DNA of 64,000 nt from JBKHAJ01 sp964641125 (GCA_964641125.1 CAZXMO010000004.1:18955-82954); one strand, 5' to 3'; shown: positions 32,946 to 42,628, counted from the first letter of the stretch. Program-made: numbers and translations. Notes: a model not told the origin generated them from the sequence alone.

Positions 32946-34655
32946 ATGAACGAATGGCTTAAAAAGATGCTCGAGCGGATCAAGACAGTCTGGGGCAAAT
33001 GGTCCGCGCTGCAGAAGGTAATATTTTTCGGGATTTTAGGGGGGGCGATACTGGGACTGGTTCTTCTTGTCGCCTTTAGCGCTTCTCCGAGCATGGTTCC
33101 CCTTATCACTACATCGATCACCGATGAGAATCTCTTGAATAAAATTTCCATGCGTCTCGACGAAGAAAATGTGAATCATACCGTCACCGCCGACGGGAGG
33201 ATCCTAGTCGATGACAAGCGAACCGCGCAGAGAATGATCGCGGTGTTGGCCCGGGAGGATTTGATTCCGCCGGAGGCCTCTCCCTGGGACATCTTCAAGA
33301 TGGACCGGTGGACACTCACCGACTTCGAACGTAACGTGAACCTGCGCCGGGCTATTACTCAGAGTGTGGAGCAGCACATCGAAGCTCTCCAGGACGTGGA
33401 CGACGCGGAAATCACCTTGGTGCTTCCCGAGGACGAGCTCTTTATCGAGGACCAGAACCCGGTCACCGCGTCGATCATCATCACTCCTACTCCCGGTTCG
33501 GACATCACAACCAATCGAAAGAAGATCGAGGGAATAGTCAATCTCATTCGGCATGCCGTAGAGGGGCTTGCCGAGAATAACATCGTCGTTACCGATTATA
33601 CCGGAAGAATCCTGAATGATTTCGCGGGGCTCGAGGACTTAGACCGCTTAGAGCTCGCTAAGCGGGAAATGCAGACCAAGCTCCGCCTCGAGCAGGTGTA
33701 CAAGCACGAGATCTTGAGGGAGCTCAAAGGCATTTACGGTTCGGACCGGGTCAAGGTGATCAACGTGGACATCAGCCTGGATATGGGAAAGAAGAAAGTG
33801 GAGACCGAGGAGCACTTCCCCATTACCATGGTCGAGGACAATCCCCGGACCCCCTTCAGTGAGCGGGAGGTTATTCCGTCGATTACCATCTCCGAACAGA
33901 CCGTGGACGAAGAATTCAAGGGGACCGGATTCAATCCCGAGGGCCCCCCGGGGCAGGAGGGGCAGACCCCGCCGGCCTATAAGGAGCTCGAAGGCTTGGT
34001 AGGAGAGTACTCCAATGAACGGAATACTCGTAACGAGGTGGTCAATACCCGTAACAGTTACGAGGAGAAGAGCCCCTGGGCGATCGAACGGGTGAGCGTG
34101 GCGGTAGCTATTGATGGAACGTGGAATCGGGTGTACGATGAAGAAGGTACCCTAGTCGTGGATCCCGACGGAAGTATCCAGAGGGAATATACCCCTGTGA
34201 GCGAAGAATCCCTGGATAAAGCCGAAACCCTCGTCGAACACGCGGTGGGATACAATCAGACTCGCGGCGACAGTGTTACCGTGCAGCATATCCAATTCGA
34301 CCGGACAAAACAGTTCCTCGAAGAGGACGAGGCCTACCGGCAGCAGCAGCGGTTTCGGCAGATGCTCCTCTTCGGCGCCGTCGGTATCGCCGTTATCATC
34401 ATTGCCTTTCTCGTATTCCGGTTTATATCGAGAGAAATCGAACGCCGCAGGAAACTCAGGGAAGAGGAGCTCGCCCGGCAGCATCAGGCTATGCGGGAGG
34501 CGGCACTCCGGAGCGCCGAAGAAGAGGGGGTCGAGGTCGAGATGTCCGTGGAAGAACGGGCTCGGCTGGAGATGCAGGAAAACGCAATCAACATGGCCAG
34601 GGAACATCCGGAGGATGTGGCCCAGCTCATCCGGACCTGGCTGATGGAGGAATGA
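32946..34655 (+). CDS. fliF: flagellar MS-ring protein FliF
   Basis: A 569-residue MS-ring subunit with two membrane spans, about residues 25-47 and 474-494, that flank a large periplasmic part with ring-building motifs. VNLRRAITQSVEQHIEALQDVDDAEITLVLPE and TASIIITPTPGSDI are typical. The cytoplasmic C-terminus ends in MAREHPEDVAQLIRTWLMEE, the FliG-binding segment. Translation starts at ATG 32946 after CTGGGAGGGGAC, a ribosome site shared in form by ftsZ. fliG begins after a single spacer base. Confidence 0.97.
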   Translation: MNEWLKKMLERIKTVWGKWSALQKVIFFGILGGAILGLVLLVAFSASPSMVPLITTSITDENLLNKISMRLDEENVNHTVTADGRILVDDKRTAQRMIAVLAREDLIPPEASPWDIFKMDRWTLTDFERNVNLRRAITQSVEQHIEALQDVDDAEITLVLPEDELFIEDQNPVTASIIITPTPGSDITTNRKKIEGIVNLIRHAVEGLAENNIVVTDYTGRILNDFAGLEDLDRLELAKREMQTKLRLEQVYKHEILRELKGIYGSDRVKVINVDISLDMGKKKVETEEHFPITMVEDNPRTPFSEREVIPSITISEQTVDEEFKGTGFNPEGPPGQEGQTPPAYKELEGLVGEYSNERNTRNEVVNTRNSYEEKSPWAIERVSVAVAIDGTWNRVYDEEGTLVVDPDGSIQREYTPVSEESLDKAETLVEHAVGYNQTRGDSVTVQHIQFDRTKQFLEEDEAYRQQQRFRQMLLFGAVGIAVIIIAFLVFRFISREIERRRKLREEELARQHQAMREAALRSAEEEGVEVEMSVEERARLEMQENAINMAREHPEDVAQLIRTWLMEE

Positions 34656-34656
34656 T

Positions 34657-35724
34657 ATGGCAAAAAATACAGCAGCCGATGCCGGCGCCGCTCAAACCAC
34701 CGGAGGAAAGAAGGGCGGCGTAAAGAAACAGCTTACCGGTAGACAGAAGGCCGCTATCTTTTTAGTGACCCTCGGCTCGGAGATCTCTTCGGAGATTTTC
34801 AAGCATTTGAGGGAGGATGAAATAGAAACCCTGACCTTCGAGATCGCTCGACTCGACAGCATCGATTCGGAGGAACGGGACATGGTGCTGATGGAGTTCC
34901 AGGAGCTGATGATGGCCCAGGACTTTATCACCACCGGCGGTATCGACTATGCCCGGGAGCTCTTGGAGAAATCCTTGGGCTCTCAGAAGGCGGTGGATAT
35001 TATCAACAGGCTTACCAGCTCGCTGCAGGTACGCCCCTTCGATTTTATCCGGAGGACCGATCCGACGCATCTCTTGAACTTCATTCAGCAGGAACACCCG
35101 CAGACGATCGCCCTCATCTTGGCTTACCTCGAACCGAACAAAGCCTCGATTATCCTTTCGAGCCTTCCCCACGAGGTGCAGTCCGATGTGGCCAAACGGA
35201 TCGCCACTATGGACCGGACCTCACCGGAAGTACTCCGAGAGGTAGAGAGGGTCCTCGAAAAGAAACTCTCAACCCTGTCGTCGGAGGACTATACCGCCGC
35301 GGGAGGAGTCGAGAGCATCGTGGATATACTTAATCTGGTCGACCGGTCTACCGAGAAGGGGATCATCGAATCCCTCGAAGAGGAGGACCCGGAGCTCGCC
35401 GAGGACATCAAGAAGCGGATGTTCGTCTTCGAGGACATCGTTCTCTTAGACGACCGTGCCATTCAGAAGGTCCTCCGGGAGGTCGACACCAACGAGCTCG
35501 CCAAGGCGCTCAAGGCGGTGGATTCGGAGGTACAGGACAAGATCTACCGGAACATGTCAAAGCGCGCGGCTTCCCTCTTGAAGGAAGATATGGAGTACAT
35601 GGGACCGGTCAGACTCAAGGACGTGGAAGAATCCCAGCAGAAGATCGTGAGTATTATAAGAAAACTCGAAGAACAGGGCGAAATCGTCGTCGCCAGATCA
35701 GGCGAGGACGAAATGGTCGTGTAG
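34657..35724 (+). CDS. fliG: flagellar motor switch protein FliG
   Basis: A 355-residue rotor protein. LTGRQKAAIFLVTLGSEISSEIFKHL opens the FliF-binding domain; LLNFIQQEHPQTIALILAYL and the EHPQ motif mark the middle domain; the C-terminal torque domain holds MFVFEDIVLLDDRAIQKVLREVD with the charged residues facing MotA. A 25-residue Ala/Gly/Lys-rich leader precedes the usual start. Spirochaetes often have two FliG genes; this one, in the main operon, corresponds by position to the essential copy (FliG2 in Borrelia). Confidence 0.97.
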   Translation: MAKNTAADAGAAQTTGGKKGGVKKQLTGRQKAAIFLVTLGSEISSEIFKHLREDEIETLTFEIARLDSIDSEERDMVLMEFQELMMAQDFITTGGIDYARELLEKSLGSQKAVDIINRLTSSLQVRPFDFIRRTDPTHLLNFIQQEHPQTIALILAYLEPNKASIILSSLPHEVQSDVAKRIATMDRTSPEVLREVERVLEKKLSTLSSEDYTAAGGVESIVDILNLVDRSTEKGIIESLEEEDPELAEDIKKRMFVFEDIVLLDDRAIQKVLREVDTNELAKALKAVDSEVQDKIYRNMSKRAASLLKEDMEYMGPVRLKDVEESQQKIVSIIRKLEEQGEIVVARSGEDEMVV

Positions 35725-35733
35725 GGGGAGGAG

Positions 35734-36639
35734 ATGGCGAAAAATGTATTCCGGGCAATAGAGGTGGTCAACCTGCCGGAGCGGGTCATTATCGAACAGC
35801 CCGAGGAGGCGGAAGAGGCCGAAGAGCTCGAACCGCAGCTCGAGGAGTACACAGGTCCCACCGCCGACGACCTTCGCCGGGAGGCGGAGCAGTTCAAGGC
35901 CCAGTGGGAAGAAGAGAAAAAACGGATGATCGAGCAGGCCAAACAAGAGGCCGAAGGGATCGTGAAGGACGCCGAGCAAAAGGCCTTCGAGGAATTCGAG
36001 AAGAAGAGCAACGAAGCGCAGAAGATAAAACAGGATGCCGAGGACGAGGCCCGTACCAAGGTCCAGGAGGCCGAACAGCGGAGCTCCCGCTTGATAAGCG
36101 ACGCCGAGGGACGTGTCGGGAGTATCGAGGAGGAGGCCCGGAAGGAGGGCTTTTCCCAGGGGCGAGAAGAGGGATATACCGACGGAAAAGCGGAGGTGGA
36201 GCGCCTCGTGGATCAGCTCCACAAGGTGATAAGCTCGGCCGTCGAAAAACGTAACGAGATCATCGACGAGTCGGAGACTCAGCTCATCAACCTCGTCCTT
36301 CAGATATCTCAGAAGGTTATCAAGGTAATCAGTGAGAATCAGAAGAACGTCGTGGTGAACAACGTTATCCAGTCCCTGCGCAAACTCAAAACCAGGGGAG
36401 ACGTGGTCATCAGGGTCAACCTCGACGACGTCCAGCTCACCTCCGATCATATCAAGGATTTCATGCGGATGGTGGAGAACGTCAAATCCATAACCGTTGT
36501 CGAGGACTCTTCGGTGGACAAGGGGGGCTGTATCTTAGAGACCGATTTCGGCGAGATCGACGCACGGATCTCCTCGCAGCTGAAGGAGATCCAGGACAAG
36601 ATCATCGATATGACCCCGATCAAGATAAAACAGGAGTAA
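35734..36639 (+). CDS. fliH: flagellar assembly protein FliH
   Basis: A 301-residue negative regulator and stator of the export ATPase FliI. The N-terminal third is acidic; residues about 45-150 form a long alanine- and charge-rich coiled coil (EQAKQEAEGIVKDAEQKAFEEFE and following); the C-terminal part has EGYTDGKAEVERLVDQL and the globular FliH domain. It is longer than enterobacterial FliH (about 235 residues), mostly in the coiled coil. The ATG 35734 follows GGGGGAGGAG. fliI follows by four bases. Confidence 0.92.
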   Translation: MAKNVFRAIEVVNLPERVIIEQPEEAEEAEELEPQLEEYTGPTADDLRREAEQFKAQWEEEKKRMIEQAKQEAEGIVKDAEQKAFEEFEKKSNEAQKIKQDAEDEARTKVQEAEQRSSRLISDAEGRVGSIEEEARKEGFSQGREEGYTDGKAEVERLVDQLHKVISSAVEKRNEIIDESETQLINLVLQISQKVIKVISENQKNVVVNNVIQSLRKLKTRGDVVIRVNLDDVQLTSDHIKDFMRMVENVKSITVVEDSSVDKGGCILETDFGEIDARISSQLKEIQDKIIDMTPIKIKQE

Positions 36640-36643
36640 CCCC

Positions 36644-37987
36644 ATGGTGGAGCTTTTCAAGAAGTACAAGAAGGTGGTCGATAGGACCGAGCCGATCAAG
36701 TACACCGGGACGGTCACCAAGGTCCAGGGACTCCTTATCGAGAGTCACGGACCTCAGGTCGTGGTTGGGGAGCTCTGCCAGATAATCGCCCCCAAGGGGC
36801 AGGGAACGGTGTGGGCCGAGGTGGTAGGGCTTAAACACAAGACCGTTCAGCTCATGGCCTACGACAACATGGAGGGGATCGAGGTCGGGTGCACCGTCAT
36901 CGCTTCCGGCGAGTTTCTCCAAGTCCCCGTAACCGACAAGCTCTTAGGCAGAGTCATCGGGAGTATGGGACGTCCCTTAGACGAAAAGGGGAGCGCCGGG
37001 GCAAGCGATTGGTACAGCGTCTTCAACAACCCTCCGGATGTCTTGAACCGTAAGCGGATCGAGACCCAGATGACCACCGGGGTGAGGTCCATCGACGGAC
37101 TCCTTTCGGTGGGGCAGGGACAGCGAATCGGAATCTTTTCGGGAAGCGGGGTAGGCAAATCCACTCTCCTAGGAATGATAGCCCGAAACACCAAGGCGGA
37201 CATAAACGTAATAGCTCTTATCGGCGAGCGGGGCCGGGAGGTCAGGGATTTCATCGAGAACGACTTAGGCAAAGAAGGGCTTAAGCGCTCGGTGGTAGTG
37301 GTGAGCTCGTCCAACACCCCGCCGCTGTCCCGCCTGAGGGGCGCGTACGTGGCCACCGCCGTGGCGGAGTATTTCAGGGACCGGGGAAACAACGTTATGC
37401 TGTTGTTCGACAGCGTAACCCGGTTCGCCCGGGCCCAGCGGGAGATAGGACTCTCCATCGGTGAGCCCCCCGCCACCCGGGGGTACACACCTTCGGTCTT
37501 TTCCACCCTGCCCAAGCTCCTGGAAAGGTGCGGGACCTCCGACAAGGGGACTATTACCGGATTCTACACCATTCTGGTCGATGCCGACGATATGGATGAG
37601 CCCATTTCCGACGCGGTCAGGGGGATCCTGGACGGACACATCGTCCTGTCCCGGGATTTGGCGGAGCGGTATCATTACCCGGCGGTGGATGTCTTGAAGA
37701 GCATTTCCAGGCTCGCCCTCAAGGTAACCGGTCCCAAGACTAAGGAGGCCGCCGCTTATATCCGGAGAATGATGGCGGTCTATTCCGAGGCGGAGGACTT
37801 GATCAACGTAGGAGCTTACGCCAAGGGCAGCAATCCCGAAATCGACGAGGCCATGGAGAAGATGCCCGAAATACGGGACTTTCTCGTCCAGAATATCGAC
37901 GAAAGGTCCGATCTACGGAGCACCTTCGATTGGGCGGGGAGGATTGCCGGGGTCGAGATCCCCGATGAGGAGCTGGGGTCGTTATGA
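36644..37987 (+). CDS. fliI: flagellar export ATPase FliI
   Basis: A 447-residue F1-beta-like ATPase of the flagellar type III exporter. Walker A GSGVGKST (Lys172) is followed by GERGREVRDFIEND, the Walker B VMLLFDSVTRFARAQREIGL and GYTPSVFSTLPKLLERCG. The N-terminal domain has the expected beta-barrel but no long extension. It works with FliH and FliJ at the cytoplasmic export gate. The stop overlaps the fliJ ATG by four bases. Confidence 0.97.
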   Translation: MVELFKKYKKVVDRTEPIKYTGTVTKVQGLLIESHGPQVVVGELCQIIAPKGQGTVWAEVVGLKHKTVQLMAYDNMEGIEVGCTVIASGEFLQVPVTDKLLGRVIGSMGRPLDEKGSAGASDWYSVFNNPPDVLNRKRIETQMTTGVRSIDGLLSVGQGQRIGIFSGSGVGKSTLLGMIARNTKADINVIALIGERGREVRDFIENDLGKEGLKRSVVVVSSSNTPPLSRLRGAYVATAVAEYFRDRGNNVMLLFDSVTRFARAQREIGLSIGEPPATRGYTPSVFSTLPKLLERCGTSDKGTITGFYTILVDADDMDEPISDAVRGILDGHIVLSRDLAERYHYPAVDVLKSISRLALKVTGPKTKEAAAYIRRMMAVYSEAEDLINVGAYAKGSNPEIDEAMEKMPEIRDFLVQNIDERSDLRSTFDWAGRIAGVEIPDEELGSL

Positions 37988-38436
37988 GGAGGTTCCACTT
38001 CAGGCTCAACCGTCTCTTGCGAATCAAGGCCCACACCGAGCAGGAGTGGGAAATCAAGCTCGGAAAGGCCACCTCGGAGTGTCTGAGCATCGAACGGCGG
38101 ATCGATGACGCCTTGAAGGGGATGGCTTCCACGTTCCATCAGATCCATACACCGGAGCGTCACCTTGATATGAATTTCATAACCTCCGCTCAGAGGTATA
38201 TGGACCGTCTCTCGGGCAGGGTAGATGAGCTCGAGGACGAGCTGGTGGTCAAGGAAGCCGAGCGGCGGGAGGTCCAGGAAGGATATCTCGAAGCCTCCAA
38301 GGAGCGAAAGGTGCTGGACAAACTCAAAGAGAGGCGGGGCCGGGAGTTTTACAAAGCGGAGCGGGACGAGGAAACGAAAGAGCTCGACGACATCAACACC
38401 GGCAGCTACATCCGAAACCGCCTGGAAGAAGCATAG
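37984..38436 (+). CDS. fliJ: flagellar export protein FliJ (FlbA)
   Basis: A 150-residue all-helical protein, predicted to be an antiparallel coiled coil, with FHFRLNRLLRIKAHTEQEWEIKLGKA at the start, as in FliJ proteins. It fits into the FliI ring like the gamma subunit of F1 and escorts export chaperones. It is translationally coupled to fliI. The name FlbA is used for the same position in Borrelia. Sequence identity in this family is low, so position is a main part of the evidence. Confidence 0.85.
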   Translation: MRRFHFRLNRLLRIKAHTEQEWEIKLGKATSECLSIERRIDDALKGMASTFHQIHTPERHLDMNFITSAQRYMDRLSGRVDELEDELVVKEAERREVQEGYLEASKERKVLDKLKERRGREFYKAERDEETKELDDINTGSYIRNRLEEA

Positions 38437-38457
38437 AAGGAAGGAAAGGAGCGTACC

Positions 38458-39084
38458 ATGAGGGGAACCGTTCGGACAGGACCGAGAATTCTCTTACTCA
38501 TACTATTGATCATCGTACTCGTCTTCGGGGGACTTCTCTGGTTCGATTATTTGGGATTCATGGACGTCAAGGATACCCTTTCTCCGGTGGTCTCCCTCAT
38601 TACCCGGAGAAGACGAACACAGGTCGAAGAGCTCGAAAGGGGGGGAATCCTGGAGGAGCAGCGGATGGCTAAGCAGTGGGAGGCCTTGGATCTGCGCGCG
38701 GAGGAGCTCGACCGGAGGGAAGAAACCGTTTCCCTGCGGGAGGCTGAGCTCGAGGAAATGATAGAAACAGTCCGGGAGCGGGAGAAATCGCTCGAGGAGA
38801 GGGAAAAATCGTTTAATACCCGGGTCAATCTTTACGAAAATAAAAGAGCGAACCTTGAGCAGAACGCGCAGTACTTGAACGGGATGCCTCCCGCCGATGC
38901 GGTGAGCATACTTATAAACATGGAGGACCAGGTCGTCATAGACCACCTCCGAACGGCGGAGAGGTTGGCCCGGGAGGCCGGCGAGCAGTCGATAGTCTCG
39001 TACTGGCTATCCCTAATCGCCCGGCAAAACCCCGAGCGGGCCGCCGAGATTCAGCGAAAGATGGCAAGAAAGCCGTCGGGATAA
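38458..39084 (+). CDS. flbB: periplasmic flagellar collar protein FlbB
   Basis: A 208-residue spirochaete-specific protein. One membrane span lies at about residues 10-33, followed by a long charged coiled coil (about 60-140) and a C-terminal MgtE-N/MotE-like helical domain (NGMPPADAVSILINMEDQVVIDHLR). In Borrelia FlbB forms the base of the collar that surrounds the periplasmic motor and recruits other collar proteins. The order fliI-fliJ-flbB-fliK is the same. The ATG follows AGGAAAGGAG. Identification is from architecture plus position. Confidence 0.85.
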   Translation: MRGTVRTGPRILLLILLIIVLVFGGLLWFDYLGFMDVKDTLSPVVSLITRRRRTQVEELERGGILEEQRMAKQWEALDLRAEELDRREETVSLREAELEEMIETVREREKSLEEREKSFNTRVNLYENKRANLEQNAQYLNGMPPADAVSILINMEDQVVIDHLRTAERLAREAGEQSIVSYWLSLIARQNPERAAEIQRKMARKPSG

Positions 39085-39097
39085 TGTGGAGGAACTT

Positions 39098-40537
39098 TTG
39101 GACCTGCAAACGGCGTTATCGTCTACCCAGAGCCCCGATTTCAAGGGGTTGCCCTTCCCGGGCGCCCGGGATCTAGGGCGGGACAGTTTGAGCGGAGACG
39201 ACCGATTCGGTGAATATCTCCGCAGGGCCCTCGGGAACGACGGTACCGTTTCAACGGACTCTCCCAAACATAGAGAAGCACCTGAAACCGGCTATACGGA
39301 AGAACACACGACTCGATCCGAGGATACCCAGGCGAGCGAGGCGGACGCGGAGACGGTGCAGCGGGGTTCGTCCCGGGAAGAAACACCTTCCGAAAAGGGT
39401 ACCGACAAATCGGGGGAAAAGGAACCTCCCTCCGCTGATGCGAAGACCCGGGGTTCCAATGAATCCGGAGATAAGAATCCTAAGCGGAGCGAAGAGGCAT
39501 CCGAGGACACGAAGATAAAAAGCGGAAAAGCGGGCGGCTCGGAGAAGTCTCCGGTCCCGGAGGGGGCGGAGACTCGTAAGACCCGCGATGAATCGGCCGA
39601 TGCGGCCGACGGGGATGAAGAGGCCGGAGATACCGGAGAGAACTCGGCCCGTCGTACCCTTGCACGGGAACCGGCCGCCCCTCCGAAGGAAATCGACGAG
39701 AAAGACCCTGAGGCTTCCGCCTTCATGGCCCGCGGAGACAGGAGTGAGACCGCACGGCATGCCGGGGCGGAGACGGTCCGGAAGTCCGACATAGCGGACA
39801 CCGGACACGCCGCCGGCGGGGATGCGGGGAATAAGAACACCCGGGACCACAAGGAGCCGTCTTTTACGGTCGTCGATTTGCGGACCCGGCGGGGCAGGGA
39901 AGGCGCCAAGCACCGCTCCGAGCGGACCGAGGGGAGTACCCACGAATCTTCCCGGGCCGGAAAGGAAACCTTCAAAGGTTCCGTAGACAGAGCGGTTCTC
40001 GGAGAAGAACGGAGCGCCGATTCCGTACGGCTGGTGAGGCCCGAAGGGGAAAGCACCATCGGCCGGGAGTTTAGTGAAAAGTCCCAGCCCAGGCCCGGTC
40101 TTTCCCAGGACCAACAGGCGTTGTTCCGGAACATGCGGGAAAGCGGCAACGGCGAAATTGTAAAACGTACCGGAATAATCTTAAAGGACAATTCCAGCGG
40201 CGAAATAAGGATGGACTTGAAGCCCGAAAAGCTCGGAAAGGTCCGGGTACAGATCCATCTGAAGGACAACACTCTGTCGGGAAGAATAATCGTGGAATCC
40301 TCGGCGGTCCGCGAGGTGTTCGAGAGCAATATGGAGGCTCTTCACCGCGCCTTCAAAGAGAGCGGTTTCGAATCGGCCGAGCTCGACGTCCAGGTGGGCG
40401 GCGGTAGACAGCAGGAACATCAGGGCTCTCAAAAGCACCGGCCGCGGACTGCCGAGAATATCCGCACCCTGGAGGAGCACGTATACTTAGCTCGAGACGG
40501 CGGATATTCAGACGGTGTAATCGATTTAGTGGTCTGA
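39098..40537 (+). CDS. fliK: flagellar hook-length control protein FliK (FlbC)
   Basis: About 479 residues. The first 320 are low-complexity and rich in Glu, Asp, Ser, Arg and Gly, without visible fold, as expected for the secreted ruler part. The C-terminal 120 residues hold the hook-length domain: GEIRMDLKPEKLGKVRVQIHLKDNTLSGRIIVESS and the ALHRAFKESGFESAELDV helix. The frame allows GTG 39086, but GGAGG sits five bases before TTG 39098, so I take TTG as the start. TTG starts also occur at ftsA and fliO. Confidence 0.87.
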   Translation: MDLQTALSSTQSPDFKGLPFPGARDLGRDSLSGDDRFGEYLRRALGNDGTVSTDSPKHREAPETGYTEEHTTRSEDTQASEADAETVQRGSSREETPSEKGTDKSGEKEPPSADAKTRGSNESGDKNPKRSEEASEDTKIKSGKAGGSEKSPVPEGAETRKTRDESADAADGDEEAGDTGENSARRTLAREPAAPPKEIDEKDPEASAFMARGDRSETARHAGAETVRKSDIADTGHAAGGDAGNKNTRDHKEPSFTVVDLRTRRGREGAKHRSERTEGSTHESSRAGKETFKGSVDRAVLGEERSADSVRLVRPEGESTIGREFSEKSQPRPGLSQDQQALFRNMRESGNGEIVKRTGIILKDNSSGEIRMDLKPEKLGKVRVQIHLKDNTLSGRIIVESSAVREVFESNMEALHRAFKESGFESAELDVQVGGGRQQEHQGSQKHRPRTAENIRTLEEHVYLARDGGYSDGVIDLVV

Positions 40538-40559
40538 AACGGGAGGAAACGGAGGAATA

Positions 40560-40997
40560 ATGGATCTTTCTTTTATGATGTCGGGGCTAGAACAGCAAAA
40601 GCTCAATCTGCAGGTGGACAGCATCAACAAGGCGTTGAGCGGCACCCGAGAGGCCAACAATAATCTGGGTAAAGACGATTTTTTGAAGCTGCTGATAACC
40701 CAGCTTACCCATCAGGACCCTACCCAGCCCATGGAGGACCGGGAGTTTATCGCCCAGATGGCCCAGTTTTCTACCCTCGAGCAGATGACCAACATGAACG
40801 AGAGCTTTACGACACTGTCGAACATGCTCGCTTCGAATCAGGCGATGGGGCTTCTCGGTAAGACCGTGGAGATTATCGACGGCGAAACGGTCATAACGGG
40901 GAAGGTCGAAGAGATAGCCGGAAGGGAATATCCCCAGGTCCTGGTGAACGGCACGTACTACGATTACGCGAACGTCGAAAAGATACGAGGAGAATAA
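40560..40997 (+). CDS. flgD: flagellar hook capping protein FlgD
   Basis: A 145-residue short FlgD. The conserved start region is LGKDDFLKLLITQLTHQDPTQPMEDREFIAQMAQFSTLEQM; a short beta-rich tail follows (LLGKTVEIIDGETVITGKVEEI). It lacks the larger C-terminal tudor/Ig-like part of enterobacterial FlgD, which is common in spirochaetes and firmicutes. It caps the growing hook during assembly. GGAGGAATA precedes ATG 40560. flgE follows by 12 bases. Confidence 0.94.
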   Translation: MDLSFMMSGLEQQKLNLQVDSINKALSGTREANNNLGKDDFLKLLITQLTHQDPTQPMEDREFIAQMAQFSTLEQMTNMNESFTTLSNMLASNQAMGLLGKTVEIIDGETVITGKVEEIAGREYPQVLVNGTYYDYANVEKIRGE

Positions 40998-41009
40998 GGA
41001 GGCGGCACT

Positions 41010-42398
41010 ATGATGCGATCACTATATTCCGGTGTTTCCGGACTGCAGAACCATCAGATTCGAATGGACGTATTGGGTAACAATATATCCAACGTCAATA
41101 CTATAGGATTCAAGAAGGGACGGGTCAATTTCCAAGACCTCCTCTCGCAGACGATGTCGGGAGCGGCACGTCCCACGGCCGAGGTGGGAGGGGTCAACCC
41201 CAAACAGGTCGGTCTCGGGATGAACGTCGCCTCCATCGATACGATCCATACCCAGGGATCACTCCAGACCACCGGCAAGATGACCGACGTGGCCGTCCAA
41301 GGGAACGGATTCTTTATCCTTACTTCGGGGGAAAGAGACTTCTATACGCGGGCCGGTGCTTTCGGTCTCGACGAAGAGGGGACCCTGGTCAACCCGGCAA
41401 ACGGTATGCGGGTCCAGGGATGGAGCGCCGAGACCGTTGAAGGACAGACCCTGATCAACACAGCCGACGAGATCGGCGACTTGGTCATTCCCATCGGGGG
41501 TAAGGACCCGGCGGCGGCCACCTCCGAGGTGTTTCTGGCCTGTAACCTGGATAAGCGGACTCCGCTGATACCGCCCGGAGCCGGTCCCGCCCAGACCCTG
41601 GAGGGTACCTGGACATCGAGTTTCGACGTCTACGATTCCTTCGGAGACCTCCACACCCTGCAGATAAACTTTACCCGGGTGCCGGGGCTCGAAAACCGGT
41701 GGCAGGCCGAGGTCGTAATCGACCCGGAAGCGGAAGAGGGGACCAACACCTTAGCCGAGGTAGGGGCGGACAACAACGAAACCAACACCTTTCTCGTGGA
41801 TTTCTCCAACCTCGGGACGCTCGAGGCGGTTATAGATGCTCAGGGAGATATAATAGAGGAGGGAGAGATACAGGTTCCCGTATCCTTCGACGTGCTGAAC
41901 GCGCGGATTCCCGAAGGAGAGGATGCGGTGAGGCAGACCTTCAACCTCAATTTGGGAACGGTGGGAAGCGCCGTCAGGACGGTAACCCAGTTTGCCGAAC
42001 AGAGTTCCACCAAGGTGTACGAGCAGAACGGCTATCCCATGGGATATCTCGAAAACTTCAAGATAGACCAGTCCGGGGTTATAACCGGGGTGTATTCCAA
42101 CGGCACGAACCGGCTGCTCGGACAGTTAGCGCTGGCAAGCTTCACCAATCCCGGTGGTCTCGAGAAAGCCGGGGAGAGCAACTACATGGTAACCAACAAT
42201 TCGGGGAATCCCGATGTGGCCCCTTCGGGCATAGCCGGAAAGGGCAAGCTTATAGCGGGTGCTCTGGAGATGAGCAACGTGGACCTCTCGGAGCAGTTCA
42301 CCGATATGATCGTCACACAGAGGGGATTTCAGGCCAATTCCCGTACTATCCAGACCTCGGATCAGATGCTCCAGGAGCTGTTGACACTGAAGCGTTAG
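41010..42398 (+). CDS. flgE: flagellar hook protein FlgE
   Basis: A 462-residue hook subunit. The start MMRSLYSGVSGLQNHQIRMD and LGNNISNVNTIGFKKGR, and the end VDLSEQFTDMIVTQRGFQANSRTIQTSDQMLQELL, are hook signatures. The only cysteine is Cys178 (FLACNLDK) and Lys165 lies in PIGGKDP. These are the same positions as the lysinoalanine-forming pair of Treponema denticola FlgE, so hook subunits here probably cross-link covalently. AGGAGGCGG precedes the ATG. Confidence 0.96.
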   Translation: MMRSLYSGVSGLQNHQIRMDVLGNNISNVNTIGFKKGRVNFQDLLSQTMSGAARPTAEVGGVNPKQVGLGMNVASIDTIHTQGSLQTTGKMTDVAVQGNGFFILTSGERDFYTRAGAFGLDEEGTLVNPANGMRVQGWSAETVEGQTLINTADEIGDLVIPIGGKDPAAATSEVFLACNLDKRTPLIPPGAGPAQTLEGTWTSSFDVYDSFGDLHTLQINFTRVPGLENRWQAEVVIDPEAEEGTNTLAEVGADNNETNTFLVDFSNLGTLEAVIDAQGDIIEEGEIQVPVSFDVLNARIPEGEDAVRQTFNLNLGTVGSAVRTVTQFAEQSSTKVYEQNGYPMGYLENFKIDQSGVITGVYSNGTNRLLGQLALASFTNPGGLEKAGESNYMVTNNSGNPDVAPSGIAGKGKLIAGALEMSNVDLSEQFTDMIVTQRGFQANSRTIQTSDQMLQELLTLKR

Positions 42399-42424
42399 GG
42401 TAGTAAAGGAGTAGCGGAGAGTGA

Positions 42425-42622
42425 ATGATTGAAGTTACCCGACTGAACGGGGTGGTTTACTATGTGAACCCTCATCAGATAGAGTATATCGAAACCAACC
42501 CCGACACAACGTTAATCATGCTCTCAGGAAAACGACTGATAGTCCGGGAAGATTATCAGTCCGTTCTGCATAGAATAGTGGAATACAGACGATTGATCGG
42601 GGCCTTCAAGAATGAGGAGTAA
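42425..42622 (+). CDS. flbD: flagellar FlbD-family protein
   Basis: A 65-residue protein of the small FlbD family (unrelated to the Caulobacter regulator). It has MIEVTRLNGVVYYVNPHQIEYIE, a TLIMLSGKRLIVRE strand pair and a short C-terminal helix. It sits between flgE and motA in spirochaetes, firmicutes and others; its precise role is not known. The gene lies 26 bases after flgE and six before motA. The usual family length and gene order make the call secure. Confidence 0.9.
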   Translation: MIEVTRLNGVVYYVNPHQIEYIETNPDTTLIMLSGKRLIVREDYQSVLHRIVEYRRLIGAFKNEE

Positions 42623-42628
42623 CTATAT

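Noticed and set aside
39292..40329. 345-residue minus-strand open frame opposite fliK
   Set aside because: It mirrors the low-complexity, GC-rich fliK sequence, has no ribosome site or family similarity, and fliK has a clear C-terminal domain on the other strand.
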